Numbered from the stretch's first letter, positions 33,486 through 42,751 are shown. The stretch: DNA of 58,253 bases from Rhodococcus maanshanensis NBRC 100610 (GCF_001894865.1 NZ_BCXA01000047.1:1-58253), one strand, 5' to 3'. Translations and numbers: made by a program. Notes: a model not told the origin generated them from the letters alone.

Positions 33486-34673
33486 GTGTCACGCTGGTCC
33501 GCCCTGCCCTCACTCGCCCAGAGTGCGCTGATCGCGCTCCTCGCGTTCGCCGCAGGCACCGCGCTCTACGCGACCACCCTGTACGCGCTCGCCCCGGTGT
33601 CCACCGAGGCCCCCGTCACGATCAGACTGGCTCTGCTCGCGGCGATCTGCGGCACGGCCGTGTTCCGCCGGGACCGCCCGGTGCTGGCGATCTGGCTCGC
33701 CACCGTCCCCCTCGGCATCGACTTCGCGCTCGGGCCGACGCTGCCGATCTGGCTGGTCTTCTCCGACCTCGTGTATGCGGTCGCGCTCTACGGCACCGCA
33801 CGGCAGTCCCGCACCGTGGTCGGCGTTGCTGCGGCGGGCACCATGGGATGCCTGGTCCTGGTGCTGGCCCTCACCAGGAGCTGGCAGCCGCTGGTGATCG
33901 GCACGATCGCGGCGTTCGCCTTCGTCGGCACCCCGCTGTGGTGGGGGCGCGCGGTACGGCTGCACAAGGACGTCGCCGACTCCGAGCGTGCGCGAGCCGA
34001 GGCACTGACCACCATCGCGGAACTGGACCGCCAGGCGGCGATCGCGGACGAGCGGAACCGGATGGCCCGGGATCTGCACGACGTGGTCGCCGGCCACCTG
34101 TCCGCCATCGCCATCCAATCCGAGGCCGCCCTCGGCATCACCGGCGCGGAGTCCGACGAGCGCCTGCGCCGCATCCTGAAATCCGTGCGCGGCAACAGCA
34201 TCGACGCGCTCGAGGAGATGCGCTCGATGATCGGTCTGCTCCGCACGGACGTCGTCGACGAGGCGGCGGCGCCCGGCCGTCTCCGCCAGCTCGCCAAACT
34301 GGTCGACTCCGCACACGCCGCGGGCACCGAGGTCGCGGTGCACGACGACCTCGCACCCGGCCAGCTCCCCACCGCCGTTGACCACACCGCCTATCGGATC
34401 GCCCAGGAGGCCCTCACCAATGCCATCAAGCACGCACCGGGGCGCCCGGTCGAGCTCACCCTTCGGTCGCAGTCCGGGCAGCTGCTGATGACGGTGTGCA
34501 ATCCGCTTCCGCCGCGAGGGTTCCCGTCGGATCCGCCACGCCTGCGCACCGGGCTCACGAACATGCGCGAGCGCACCGAACTGCTCGGTGGCCGGTTCAG
34601 CGCCGGCCCGGACACCGACGGCTGGCGGGTCGCGGTGTCCATCCCCCTCGACGGGCCGGCGGCCGGCGGATGA
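33486..34673 (+). CDS. Two-component sensor histidine kinase, NarL/DesK type
   Basis: A 395-residue membrane kinase. About four to five helices fill residues 1-150, with hardly any extracellular domain, so it probably senses the membrane or an intramembrane signal. The HisKA_3 dimerisation domain follows with ERNRMARDLHDVVAGHLSAI (the phosphorylated His is in RDLHDV), then the ATPase with AYRIAQEALTNAIKHAPG (N box) and LRTGLTNMRERTELLGGRF (G box). The GTG at 33486 is favoured over the one at 33468 because it begins a normal N terminus; there is no ribosome binding site, so a leaderless mRNA is possible. It overlaps the response regulator gene by 4 bp. Confidence 0.9.
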   Translation: MSRWSALPSLAQSALIALLAFAAGTALYATTLYALAPVSTEAPVTIRLALLAAICGTAVFRRDRPVLAIWLATVPLGIDFALGPTLPIWLVFSDLVYAVALYGTARQSRTVVGVAAAGTMGCLVLVLALTRSWQPLVIGTIAAFAFVGTPLWWGRAVRLHKDVADSERARAEALTTIAELDRQAAIADERNRMARDLHDVVAGHLSAIAIQSEAALGITGAESDERLRRILKSVRGNSIDALEEMRSMIGLLRTDVVDEAAAPGRLRQLAKLVDSAHAAGTEVAVHDDLAPGQLPTAVDHTAYRIAQEALTNAIKHAPGRPVELTLRSQSGQLLMTVCNPLPPRGFPSDPPRLRTGLTNMRERTELLGGRFSAGPDTDGWRVAVSIPLDGPAAGG

Positions 34674-35311
34674 TCCGGGTTGTGGTCGCCGACGACCACT
34701 CCGCGATCCGATCCGGGCTGTCGATGATCCTCGCGACCGCCGACGACATCGAGGTGGTCGGCGAGGCCGCCGACGGCGACGTGGCGCTCGGCCAGGCCCG
34801 TGCACTGCGGCCCGACGTGGTGCTGATGGACGTCCGGATGCCGGGCACCGACGGCATCGCGGCGACCAGGGAGATCACCGCGGCGGGCCTGGCCCACGTG
34901 CTGGTGCTGACCACCTTCGACATCGACGAGTACGTCTTCGGGGCGCTGCAGGCAGGCGCCTCCGGGTTCCTGCTGAAATCGGCGACCGCCGCCGAGCTGA
35001 CGGCGGCCGTGCGCGCGGTCGCCGCGGGGGACGGCGTCCTGGCACCACAGGTCACCCGCACCTTGATCGACGCCTTCGCCGCGACCCGCCCGGTCCCGGC
35101 GCGGCAGCCCGCGGGCATCGGCGACCTCACCGACCGCGAGCGGGAGGTGCTCGATTGTCTCGGCGACGGTCTGACGAACCAGCAGATCGCCGGACGCCTG
35201 TTCATCGGCGAGACCACCGTCAAGACCCACGTGTCCCGGGTGCTCACCAAGCTCGGCGTCAGCTCACGCGTTCAGGCCGCGATCATCGCAAGGGAACTCC
35301 CCGCGTCCTAG
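34670..35311 (+). CDS. Response regulator, NarL/LuxR type
   Basis: A 213-residue transcription factor partnered with the preceding kinase. The receiver has the acidic pair in VVVADDHSAIRSGL, the phosphorylated Asp in VVLMDVRMPGTDGI, the switch Thr in VLVLTTFDIDEYVF and the Lys in FLLKSAT. The C-terminal LuxR helix-turn-helix is LTDREREVLDCLGDGLTNQQ followed by TTVKTHVSRVLTKL. The ATG overlaps the kinase stop (ATGA). Targets cannot be inferred; no neighbouring transporter is in the operon. Its stop TAG overlaps the stop of the convergent DUF952 gene in the palindrome CTAG. Confidence 0.92.
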   Translation: MIRVVVADDHSAIRSGLSMILATADDIEVVGEAADGDVALGQARALRPDVVLMDVRMPGTDGIAATREITAAGLAHVLVLTTFDIDEYVFGALQAGASGFLLKSATAAELTAAVRAVAAGDGVLAPQVTRTLIDAFAATRPVPARQPAGIGDLTDREREVLDCLGDGLTNQQIAGRLFIGETTVKTHVSRVLTKLGVSSRVQAAIIARELPAS

Positions 35312-35667
35312 TCCTCGGGCGTCCCGAACGACCCGTCGGGACCGGGTCGGTACGCGCGCACCCCGGTGACCGCCACCACCGGGAGCGGACCGTACAGGTG
35401 CGGGAACCTCATCGACTCCGGGTCGGTCGGCACGCCGGGCTCCCAGCGGACCTCGGCCCCGAGTCGCTCCCTGTCGAGGTACAGCAGCACGAGGTCGGTG
35501 CGGCCGGCGAACAGCCGATTCGCGGGCAGGTGAACCTGCTCGGTGCTCGAGAGGTGGACGAACCCGTCGGCGTCATAGGTCTCGGGCAGCCGCTCCCCCG
35601 CCCGTTGCGCCTGCCGCCACTGCTCGGTGGTGCAGATGTGTACGAGGGTGCTGTCCGGATGAGTCAC
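35308..35667 (-). CDS. DUF952 family protein
   Basis: A 119-residue cytosolic protein of DUF952, a small enzyme-like fold related to ADP-ribosyltransferase-like or glutathione-S-transferase-associated domains. Signature: LVHICTTEQWRQAQRAGE, then DADGFVHLSSTEQV, LLYLDRERLGAEVRWEPG and FPHLYGPLPVVAV. The His, Ser and Pro residues of HLSS and FPHLYGPL are the conserved core. Its function is unknown. Its stop shares CTAG (35308-35311) with the response regulator stop. Confidence 0.85.
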   Translation of the reverse strand: MTHPDSTLVHICTTEQWRQAQRAGERLPETYDADGFVHLSSTEQVHLPANRLFAGRTDLVLLYLDRERLGAEVRWEPGVPTDPESMRFPHLYGPLPVVAVTGVRAYRPGPDGSFGTPED

Positions 35668-35696
35668 CCCCGCAGGCTATCCGGGGCACCGCGGTA

Positions 35697-35785
35697 GTGA
35701 TCTCCGTCACGCGCGAGACCCGTGTTCCCTGTTAGTGAAACCACAAAGAAACGCCGACGGGAACAACTCCTGAAGCCCAAACGTC
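35697..35785 (+). promoter_or_regulatory. Candidate CRP-like site and ECF-type promoter before the DUF7455-type gene
   Basis: GTGA-TCTCCG-TCAC (35697-35710) fits a CRP/GlxR core. Downstream, GGGAAC (35759-35764), a 17-bp spacer and CGTC (35782-35785) resemble promoters of SigE/SigH-like ECF sigma factors and share spacing with the better element before sigB. The gene starts at 35873. Confidence 0.35.
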
Positions 35786-35872
35786 TGACAGAGTGGATTC
35801 ACCGCGCCACTCCGGTGCGGCGGACCAGGCCCCAGGCACTCGGTTTCGGCCGAACGCCAGTACGGAGGAGTC

Positions 35873-36076
35873 ATGCCCGGAACACTGACCAGCCCCCCAT
35901 TGACCGCTGCCGACCGGTGCGACCGGTGTGGTGCGGGAGCCCGCGTGCGCGCGGTCCTCTCGACTGGTGGAGAGCTTCTCTTCTGCCAGCACCACGCCAA
36001 TGAGCACGAGGGTCGTCTCCGCGCGATGAACGCCACCATCGTCTCCGATGCGGTACTCGACGAGGCGACGATCTAG
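35873..36076 (+). CDS. Small zinc-ribbon-like protein (DUF7455 type)
   Basis: A 67-residue protein common in actinobacteria. It has Cys16-x2-Cys19 (DRCDRCGAGARVRAVL), a second metal pair around Cys38 and His40-His41 (LLFCQHHANEHEGRL), and a short C-terminal helix. A zinc-binding knuckle is likely; its role is unknown. The ATG has the strong ribosome binding site GGAGGAG 3-4 nt upstream. A terminator follows at 36121. Confidence 0.8.
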   Translation: MPGTLTSPPLTAADRCDRCGAGARVRAVLSTGGELLFCQHHANEHEGRLRAMNATIVSDAVLDEATI

Positions 36077-36120
36077 GCCGTCAGCCAAACCGGGCGCCCG
36101 TTCGGGGCACCCCAGTCAGC

Positions 36121-36160
36121 ACAGAGCCCGCACCTGTAGGTGCGGGCTCTGTCTTGTTCT
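36121..36160. terminator. Bidirectional terminator
   Basis: ACAGAGCCCGCACC, loop TGTA, and the perfect complement (36139-36152) are followed by CTTGTTCT. It separates the small zinc protein gene from the convergent helicase gene. Confidence 0.87.
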
Positions 36161-37887
36161 CACCACTGCCGGAGCATCGCGATCCGTTCGGTGAGCTGTT
36201 CGACCGTGGCGATCGCGGTCGGCGGACCGCCGCACACGCGGCGCAACTCACCGTGGATCCACCCGTGCGGTTTGCCGGTTCGGTGGTGCTGCATCGCGAC
36301 GAGACCGTTGAGCTCCTTGCGCAGTTCCGCGAGCTTGTTCGCGGACGACACCCGGTCGGCCACCGCGGCGGGCGCCTGGACCGGCGCGGCTTCCCTTGCC
36401 CCCTTGTCCATCTGACCGGCCTGGCGCTCACGCAGCAGGGCCCGCATCTGATCGGCGTCGAGCAGCCCCGGCAGGCCCAGGTAATCCGCCTCCTCGTCGC
36501 TGCCCGCGAAGGTCGCCGTCCCGAACGAGGATCCGTCGTAGATCACCTGGTCGAGCTCCGCGTCGGCGCCGAGCGAGGTGAACGCCTTCTCCTCCTCGCC
36601 CGGTTCGTCCTTCTGCTTGTTGGCGTCGACGAGCAGATCGTCGTCGAGTCCGTCCTTCTCCCGATGCGGCTTGCCGAGCACGTGGTCGCGCTGCAGCTCG
36701 AGCTGGCTGGCGAGGTCGAGCAGCACCGGCACCGACGGCACGAAGACGCTCGCCGTCTCACCCTTGGCCCGCGAACGCACGAACCGGCCGATGGCCTGGG
36801 CGAAGAACAGCGGTGTCGAGGAACTGGTGGCGTAGACGCCGACGGCAAGGCGCGGCACGTCGACACCCTCGGACACCATCCGCACCGCGACCATCCACGG
36901 CTCGGTGCTGTCGCTGAACTCGGCGATCTTCTTCGAGGCCGTCGGGTCGTCGGACAGCACGACGGTCGGCGCCCGCCCGGTGCCGGCCTCGAGGATCTTC
37001 GCGTACGCCCGCGCGACCGTCTGGTCCGTCGCGATGACCAGCCCGCCCGCATCGGGCATGCCGCCCGCGCGCAGCTGCTGCAGCCGCGTGTTCGCCGCGG
37101 TGAGCACCGACGGGATCCAGTCACCGTTCGGGTCGAGGGCGGTCCGCCACGCGCGCGCGGTCTGCTCGGCGGAGAGCGGCTCGCCGAGCCTGGCCGCGAA
37201 CTCCTCGCCTGCGTTGTTGCGCCAGCGCGCCTCCCCCGAGTACGCGAGGAAGACCACCGGGCGCACCACGCCGTCGGCGAGGGCGTCCGAGTAGCCGTAG
37301 GAATGGTCGGCCTTCGACCGCATCAGACCCTCGCGGTCCGGCTCGTACTGCACGAACGGGATCGCGCTGTCGTCGCTGCGGAAGGGCGTACCGGTCAGCG
37401 CCAGCCGCCGGGTGGCGGGCTCGTACGCCTCCCGGATCGCGTCGCCCCAGCTCTTGGCGTCGCCACCGTGGTGGATCTCGTCGAGGATCACCAGGGTCCG
37501 CCGGTTCTCGGTGCGCACCCTGTGCTTGGTCGGATGCGATGCCACCTGGGCGTAGGTGACGACCACACCGTGGTACTCGGCGGACGTCTGCCCTGTCGAG
37601 TTGGTGAAGTTCGAGTCCAGCGCGATGCCCATCCGCGCGGCGGCCCCCGACCACTGGTGCTTGAGGTGTTCGGTGGGCGCGACGACGGTCACCTGGTCAA
37701 TCGTGCGGTCGCGCAGCAGCTCCGAGGCGACCCGGAGCGCGAAGGTCGTCTTACCCGCGCCTGGCGTCGCCACCGCGAGGAAGTCGCGGGGCCCGGTGGC
37801 CAGGTACTTGGTGAGCGCGCGACGCTGCCACGCTCGGAGGGTGGCGACGGGTGCGGGTGGTGTCGATTCGGTACTACCCGTGAGCAC
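36160..37887 (-). CDS. SF2 DEAD/DEAH-box helicase
   Basis: A 575-residue ATP-dependent helicase with the compact XPB/type III restriction-like core. Motif I is ATPGAGKTTFALR (residues 40-52), motif Ia VVAPTEHLKHQW, motif II DEIHHGG, motif III LTGTPFRSD, motif V MVSEGVDVPRLAVGVYAT and motif VI FAQAIGRFVRSR. The last 170 residues contain an acidic linker and a helical C-terminal domain (ELRKELNGLVAMQHHRTGKP, HGWIHGELRRVCGG) typical of the actinobacterial group. The GTG at 37887 has GAAGGAG upstream. It stands alone. A role in DNA repair or RNA metabolism is likely but not shown. Confidence 0.87.
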   Translation of the reverse strand: MLTGSTESTPPAPVATLRAWQRRALTKYLATGPRDFLAVATPGAGKTTFALRVASELLRDRTIDQVTVVAPTEHLKHQWSGAAARMGIALDSNFTNSTGQTSAEYHGVVVTYAQVASHPTKHRVRTENRRTLVILDEIHHGGDAKSWGDAIREAYEPATRRLALTGTPFRSDDSAIPFVQYEPDREGLMRSKADHSYGYSDALADGVVRPVVFLAYSGEARWRNNAGEEFAARLGEPLSAEQTARAWRTALDPNGDWIPSVLTAANTRLQQLRAGGMPDAGGLVIATDQTVARAYAKILEAGTGRAPTVVLSDDPTASKKIAEFSDSTEPWMVAVRMVSEGVDVPRLAVGVYATSSSTPLFFAQAIGRFVRSRAKGETASVFVPSVPVLLDLASQLELQRDHVLGKPHREKDGLDDDLLVDANKQKDEPGEEEKAFTSLGADAELDQVIYDGSSFGTATFAGSDEEADYLGLPGLLDADQMRALLRERQAGQMDKGAREAAPVQAPAAVADRVSSANKLAELRKELNGLVAMQHHRTGKPHGWIHGELRRVCGGPPTAIATVEQLTERIAMLRQW

Positions 37888-38111
37888 TGTCGCTGCCGCT
37901 CCTTCTGTGCTGCGTACATGATGCGATCGTTCGCGGTGATTCGATCCTGGAGGAGCCTAACCCCGACCACCGACGTTCCCCACATCACCGACGACCGCGC
38001 GTCGCGGCGTGTTCGCGGACCGGCCGCGATCTCTGGTAGCGGCACATTTCTCCCGACACGGGGGGCCTCAATGCGCGGCGAGGCGGCCGCGTCGGGAATG
38101 CTGGAACCATC

Positions 38112-39290
38112 ATGGACGAGCCGAGCAACGGAGAGCCGGGCGGCGACCAGCCTGCCGGGTCCGCCGGTGCGCGCTCGGGATTCCATCCGCTTCACCGCGC
38201 CTGGCAGGTCATCGCGAGAACCGCGACGAAGGCATGGGGCGACTCGATCTTCGGCAAGGCCGCCACGGCAGCCTTCTGGCAGACCCTGTCGCTGCCTCCC
38301 CTGCTGCTCGGGCTGCTCGGCAGCATCGGCTACGTGGGCGGCTGGTTCGGCCCCGACACGGTCCAGATCATCGAGTCGAAGATCATCACCTTCAGCCGCA
38401 CGGCCTTCAGCGAGAGCGTCGTCGACCAGCTCATCAGCCCGACGGTGAACGACGTCCTCGGCCAGGGCCGACCCGAGATCGTCTCGGCCGGTTTCCTGCT
38501 GTCGCTGTGGGCGGGATCGTCGGCGATCTCCACCTTCGTCGACTCCATCGTCGAGGCGCACGGCCAGAAGGACGTGAGACATCCGGTCTGGCAACGGATC
38601 TTCGCGCTGCTGCTCTATGTGATGTTTCTCATCGTCGCGGTCTTCGTGCTGCCGCTCGTCGCGCTTGGGCCCACCCTGATCGGGCAGGTGCTACCGCGGT
38701 CCTGGTACTCGGTCGGTTCGCAGGCGGTGGACGCCTTCTACTACCCGGCGGTCGGCCTGCTCCTGATCATCGGCCTGACCACCCTCTACAAGGTGGCACT
38801 GGCCAAGTCCCTGCCCTGGCACCGACTGCTCGGTGGATCACTGCTGGCGGGCGTCTTCTTCATGGGCGCGAGCACCGTCCTGCGCTGGTACCTCGCCTGG
38901 ATCACCCAGACCGGCTACACCTACGGCGCGCTGGCGGCACCGATCGCCTTCCTGCTGTTCACGTTCTTCCTCGGCTTCGCCGTCGTTCTCGGCGCCGAGT
39001 TCAACGCGACCATCCAAGAGTTCTGGCCGGCAAGGGCGACCCGGATGGAGCAGATGCGGGACTGGCTGGCCGCGCAGGCCGCGGCCGCCGCCCGGGCGCC
39101 CGACGGCGAGTCCGTCGGACCCGTCACCACTCTCACCAGACGGCTGGCCGCAGGCCCGATGAGGATCACCGGACCGGACCGGGGCAGACACGAGGCCGCC
39201 GAGGATGCGCCCGCCGCCGACGCGGCAGGCGACACCGCCGGCGGCCGGTGTCCGGTCGCGGCTCAGTCGCCCGCGCGCAACCCGTCGTAG
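38112..39290 (+). CDS. YihY/BrkB-family inner-membrane protein
   Basis: A 392-residue membrane protein of the YihY (virulence factor BrkB) family, with about six helices. Once called ribonuclease BN, it is now thought to be a transporter or envelope protein; its substrate is unknown. Typical parts: FGKAATAAFWQTLSLPPLLL, SAGFLLSLWAGSSAISTFVD, YYPAVGLLLIIGLTTLYKVA, and APIAFLLFTFFLGFAVVLGA near the end. A cytosolic tail of about 75 residues is rich in Ala, Asp and Gly. Its last 28 bp overlap the convergent DUF3039 gene. Confidence 0.87.
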   Translation: MDEPSNGEPGGDQPAGSAGARSGFHPLHRAWQVIARTATKAWGDSIFGKAATAAFWQTLSLPPLLLGLLGSIGYVGGWFGPDTVQIIESKIITFSRTAFSESVVDQLISPTVNDVLGQGRPEIVSAGFLLSLWAGSSAISTFVDSIVEAHGQKDVRHPVWQRIFALLLYVMFLIVAVFVLPLVALGPTLIGQVLPRSWYSVGSQAVDAFYYPAVGLLLIIGLTTLYKVALAKSLPWHRLLGGSLLAGVFFMGASTVLRWYLAWITQTGYTYGALAAPIAFLLFTFFLGFAVVLGAEFNATIQEFWPARATRMEQMRDWLAAQAAAAARAPDGESVGPVTTLTRRLAAGPMRITGPDRGRHEAAEDAPAADAAGDTAGGRCPVAAQSPARNPS

Positions 39291-39499
39291 ATCTTCTTGC
39301 ATTCCGGGCACACCGGCGAGCCGGGCTTGGCCGACTTGGTCACCGGGAAGACCTCCCCGCACAACGCGACGACGTGCGTACCCATCACCGCGCTCTCGGC
39401 GATCTTGTTCTTCTTCACGTAGTGGAAGAACTTGGGGGTGTCGTCATCGGTGGACTCGTCGGTGGTGGTGTCGGGACGTTCCTTGGTCTGAGTGCTCAC
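39263..39499 (-). CDS. DUF3039 protein
   Basis: A 78-residue protein. The first 22 residues are Thr- and Asp-rich and probably disordered; the rest is the DUF3039 core: HYVKKNKIAESAVMGTHVVA, then LCGEVFPVTKSAKPGSPVCP and the end ECKKIYDGLRAGD. Cys47, Cys64 and Cys67 with a nearby His look like a small zinc site. The family is conserved in actinobacteria and unstudied. GTG start. Its 3' end lies inside the end of the YihY gene on the other strand. Confidence 0.85.
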   Translation of the reverse strand: MSTQTKERPDTTTDESTDDDTPKFFHYVKKNKIAESAVMGTHVVALCGEVFPVTKSAKPGSPVCPECKKIYDGLRAGD

Positions 39500-39579
39500 C
39501 CGTCCATGATGACGCACTCCTGCGCGGCGGGCGAGCCCCCGGTAGTGCATTCGACTGCGGAGAGTGGGATGGTGGACAG

Positions 39580-39942
39580 ATGGCATCGAGTTCGGATTTC
39601 GACCGCGCGAAGAACAAGGACGACGCGGCGGGAAACCCGGTTCTCATCACCGACGCGGCCCAGTCGTTCTACGACGAACAGCACGCCCGGGTCCGCAAGT
39701 ACACGATCCTGATGGCGATCCGGATCCCGGCACTGGTGCTGGCCGCGCTGGCCTACAGCGAATGGGCCAACCCATGGATCAGCCTGGCCATCATCGGCGT
39801 CTCTGTCCCGTTGCCGTGGATCGCCGTGCTGGTCGCGAACGACCGCCCGCCGCGCAAGGCCGATGAGCCGCGCCGCTACGACCACAAGGCCCCGACCGCG
39901 CCCGCGATCGAATCGAAGCAGCACCCGACGATCGAGGGCTGA
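39580..39942 (+). CDS. DUF3099 membrane protein
   Basis: A 120-residue protein with two helices (YTILMAIRIPALVLAALAY and ISLAIIGVSVPLPWIAVLVA), a cytosolic lead containing the DUF3099 pattern VLITDAAQSFYDEQHARVRK, and a polar tail (NDRPPRKADEPRRYDHKAP). Function unknown; conserved in actinobacteria. The divergent DUF3039 gene starts 80 bp away, and the methyltransferase gene follows 45 bp later in the same direction. Confidence 0.82.
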   Translation: MASSSDFDRAKNKDDAAGNPVLITDAAQSFYDEQHARVRKYTILMAIRIPALVLAALAYSEWANPWISLAIIGVSVPLPWIAVLVANDRPPRKADEPRRYDHKAPTAPAIESKQHPTIEG

Positions 39943-39987
39943 CATTCGGCATCGACCGCCGACCCCGCCGCCACGAGCTGACAAACT

Positions 39988-41481
39988 GTGGCGGTGAACC
40001 GAGAACTGCTCTCCGCCTGCGCTCCGCTGCGCGAGGCCCTGCACCGCACCGAGTACACCGCCGACGCCCTGCTGGAGATGCTCGGCGCCGATGCCCACGA
40101 TGCGCTCGGTCGCAGCGAGCCCGTCCCGGTCCGGCTGGCCAGCCGCACCGCGGGCGATCTCGGGGTACTGACGAGACTCTTCCTGTTGGCCGACCCCTGC
40201 CCCGCCGCGGAGGTCGCGCACGCGCTGCGGCCGCTCGACCTGGACCGCGCGGTGGCCGTCGGACTCCTCGAGCGCTCGGGCGACGAGGTCAGGGCTGCGC
40301 TCGACCTGAGGCCGCTCGACCTCGGCTCCGGCAACCGGTGGGTGCTCTCCGACCTGGACGGCAGCATGGGTCCGCGGACCACGGCGCCCGACCACGTGCT
40401 AGGCGTCGGACACGCGTCGCTGTCCCTGCTCCGTGCCACCCCGACCACCCCGACCGGTTCGGTGCTCGACCTGGGTACCGGCTGCGGCATCCAGGCCATG
40501 CACGCCGCCGGCTACGCGCGGTCGGTCACGGCCACCGACATCAACCTGCGCGCGCTCGATCTGTCGGCGGCGACGTTCGCGCTCAACGAGATCGACGTCG
40601 AGCTGCTCGGCGGCCCGTGGTTCGAGCCGGTCGTCGGCCGTCGCTTCGACCGGGTGGTCGCCAACCCGCCGTTCGTGGTCGGCCGCGGCCGGGTGGAGCA
40701 CACCTACCGCGACTCCGGGCTCGACCTCGACGGCGCCAGCGAGCTGATGATCTCGAACGTGCTCGACCACCTCGAGCCGGGCGGCACCGCCTCCATGCTC
40801 GCGTCCTGGGTGCACGTGCGCGGCGAGGACTGGCGGTCGCGGATCGCGTCCTGGCTGCCCGCGCACGGCGTCGACGCCTGGATCGTGCAGCGCGATGTCG
40901 CCGACCCCGCGCTGTACGTGGGCACGTGGATGCGCGACGGCGGCCTCGATCCGCGTGACCCGGCGACCGCGGCGCAGGCCGAGGCCTGGCTGGCCCATTT
41001 CGAGGCCGCCGACGTCGAGGGCGTCGGCTTCGGCTTCGTCTACCTGCGGCGCACGGACGAGCCGAGCGACGTGCTCGCCGAGGACCTGCGGCACGGCTTC
41101 ACCGATCCACTCGGCGGCGAGGCGCTCGGCTATTTCGACCGTCTGGCCTGGCTGCGCGAGCGCGACGTGCTCGAACAGCGCTTCATGCTCGAGCCGACGA
41201 CCGCCCTCGAGCGGGTGTCGCTGCCGGGTGAGGAGGGCTGGCAGCAGGTCGTGGCCAGGGTGCATCGCGGCAGCGGGCCGAACTGGCAGCACGAGGTGGA
41301 CGATCTGACCGCCGCCCTGCTCGGCGGAATGCGGCCGGACTCGCTGGCGTTGAACGAGCTGCTCGAACTGCTGGCGGCCGCGAACGGCGAGGATCCCGAC
41401 GAGCTCGCCGTCGCCGCCGTCCCGCTGGTGCACTCGCTGGTGCGGCACGGACTGGTGCTGCCCGCGGAGTTCCCGCGGTAG
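39988..41481 (+). CDS. Class I SAM-dependent methyltransferase (HemK/RsmC-like core)
   Basis: A 497-residue protein. A helical N-terminal domain of about 140 residues ([20 protein letters not shown]) precedes the methyltransferase core: motif [17 protein letters not shown] near residue 155, the acidic [20 protein letters not shown] and the catalytic NPPF ([13 protein letters not shown]), which marks enzymes methylating exocyclic or side-chain amide nitrogens. A C-terminal domain of about 200 residues ([20 protein letters not shown] and on) is specific to an actinobacterial group. The substrate may be RNA or protein; it cannot be fixed. GTG start. A terminator hairpin follows, then the sigB promoter. 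Confidence 0.85.
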   Translation: MAVNRELLSACAPLREALHRTEYTADALLEMLGADAHDALGRSEPVPVRLASRTAGDLGVLTRLFLLADPCPAAEVAHALRPLDLDRAVAVGLLERSGDEVRAALDLRPLDLGSGNRWVLSDLDGSMGPRTTAPDHVLGVGHASLSLLRATPTTPTGSVLDLGTGCGIQAMHAAGYARSVTATDINLRALDLSAATFALNEIDVELLGGPWFEPVVGRRFDRVVANPPFVVGRGRVEHTYRDSGLDLDGASELMISNVLDHLEPGGTASMLASWVHVRGEDWRSRIASWLPAHGVDAWIVQRDVADPALYVGTWMRDGGLDPRDPATAAQAEAWLAHFEAADVEGVGFGFVYLRRTDEPSDVLAEDLRHGFTDPLGGEALGYFDRLAWLRERDVLEQRFMLEPTTALERVSLPGEEGWQQVVARVHRGSGPNWQHEVDDLTAALLGGMRPDSLALNELLELLAAANGEDPDELAVAAVPLVHSLVRHGLVLPAEFPR

Positions 41482-41486
41482 TTCCC

Positions 41487-41512
41487 GGCCGGTTCCCCCG
41501 GCCCGTCTTCTC
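41487..41512 (+). terminator. Terminator after the methyltransferase gene
   Basis: GGCCGG-TTCCC-CCGGCC followed by CGTCTTCTC: a 6-bp GC stem with a T-rich tail right after the stop, separating this gene from the sigB promoter. Confidence 0.6.
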
Positions 41513-41575
41513 AGCAACTTCTCAGGACCGCCGACGCAAAAATGCAGGTCAGAAGTAATTCCGTGGATCACACAC

Positions 41576-41602
41576 GGGAACTTTGCACGGTGGCGCGGCG
41601 TT
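41576..41602 (+). promoter_or_regulatory. ECF-type (SigE/SigH-like) promoter of sigB
   Basis: GGGAAC (41576-41581), a 17-bp spacer and CGTT (41599-41602) match the promoter form used by stress ECF sigma factors upstream of mycobacterial sigB (GGAAC ... CGTT). The sigB ATG is at 41639, giving a leader of about 30 nt that includes GAGGAGG. Confidence 0.78.
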
Positions 41603-41638
41603 GAGCCATATGAGACACCACCGATGAGGAGGCAGGTC

Positions 41639-42610
41639 ATGACAAGCCCCACCACCACCCGCAGGCTGCGCCCCAGCGCCGAGGATCTGGACGCCCAGAG
41701 CCCCGCTGCGGACCTGGTTCGCGTCTATCTGAACGGGATCGGCCGCACCGCGCTGCTGACCGCCGCGGATGAGGTCGAGCTGGCCAAGCGGATCGAGGCG
41801 GGTCTGTACGCCGCACACGTGCTCGAGACCGGCAAGAGGCTAACCGCCGCCAAGAAGCGTGACCTCGCCACCATCGTCCGCGAGGGCCAGTCAGCGCGCA
41901 GTCACCTGCTCGAGGCGAACCTGCGACTCGTGGTGTCACTGGCCAAGCGGTACACCGGACGCGGCATGCCGCTGCTGGACCTGATCCAGGAAGGCAACCT
42001 CGGCCTGATCCGCGCGATGGAGAAGTTCGACTACGCCAAGGGCTTCAAGTTCTCCACCTATGCCACGTGGTGGATCCGCCAGGCCATCACCCGTGGCATG
42101 GCCGATCAGAGCCGCACGATCCGGCTGCCAGTGCACCTGGTGGAGCAGGTCAACAAGCTGGCCAGGATCAAGCGTGAGCTGCATCAGCAGCTCGGCCGCG
42201 AGGCCACCGACGAGGAGCTGTCGGCCGAGTCGGGCATCGCGGTCGCGAAGATCGCGGACCTGCTCGACCACAGCCGCGACCCGGTCAGCCTCGACATGCC
42301 GGTCGGCAGCGACGAGGAGGCGCCGCTGGGCGACTTCATCGAGGACGCCGAGGCCACCTCGGCCGAGAACGCGGTGATCGCGGGGCTGCTGCACAGCGAC
42401 ATCCGGTCCGTCCTCGGCACCCTCGACGAGCGCGAGCAGCAGGTGATCCGGCTGCGGTACGGCCTCGACGACGGCCAGCCCCGCACCCTCGATCAGATCG
42501 GCAAGATCTTCGGGCTCTCCCGTGAGCGCGTCCGCCAGATCGAGCGTGAGGTGATGGGCAAGCTCCGCGAGGGCGACCGCGCCGAGCGGCTGCGCTCCTA
42601 CGCGAGCTGA
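41639..42610 (+). CDS. sigB: RNA polymerase sigma factor SigB (group 2)
   Basis: A 323-residue group 2 sigma factor, the stress and stationary-phase partner of SigA. Regions: 1.2 ([20 protein letters not shown]), 2 with [17 protein letters not shown] and [14 protein letters not shown], 3 ([20 protein letters not shown]) and 4 with [20 protein letters not shown]. It lacks the long Lys/Ala and acidic N terminus of SigA and is shorter by about 130 residues. ATG 41639 is chosen for the GAGGAGG at 41626-41632; an upstream ATG at 41624 would overlap that site. An ECF-type promoter lies just upstream. Confidence 0.96.
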   Translation: MTSPTTTRRLRPSAEDLDAQSPAADLVRVYLNGIGRTALLTAADEVELAKRIEAGLYAAHVLETGKRLTAAKKRDLATIVREGQSARSHLLEANLRLVVSLAKRYTGRGMPLLDLIQEGNLGLIRAMEKFDYAKGFKFSTYATWWIRQAITRGMADQSRTIRLPVHLVEQVNKLARIKRELHQQLGREATDEELSAESGIAVAKIADLLDHSRDPVSLDMPVGSDEEAPLGDFIEDAEATSAENAVIAGLLHSDIRSVLGTLDEREQQVIRLRYGLDDGQPRTLDQIGKIFGLSRERVRQIEREVMGKLREGDRAERLRSYAS

Positions 42611-42658
42611 TCCCCACCCGGGCTCGCACCCCGGCGAGCTGGGAATGCCACACAATCC

Positions 42659-42693
42659 GGTGCGCTGACCATCCCCCTGAGTGTCAGCGCACC
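42659..42693. terminator. Terminator between sigB and the Pat-like gene, first hairpin
   Basis: An 11-bp stem, GGTGCGCTGAC with GTCAGCGCACC, and a 13-nt C-rich loop lie 49 bp after the sigB stop. Confidence 0.72.
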
Positions 42694-42696
42694 CTC

Positions 42697-42751
42697 GCGC
42701 CGGTCGATCCGACCCGCTCCTCCCCCTCGGAGCGCAAGGATCGGCCGGCGC
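42697..42751. terminator. Second, nested hairpin between sigB and the Pat-like gene
   Basis: A 14-bp outer stem (42697-42710 with 42738-42751, one G-U type mismatch) encloses a smaller hairpin, GCTCC-N8-GGAGC (42716-42733). It lies 19 bp beyond the stop of the minus-strand gene, so it probably ends the acetyltransferase-deacetylase operon. Confidence 0.65.
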
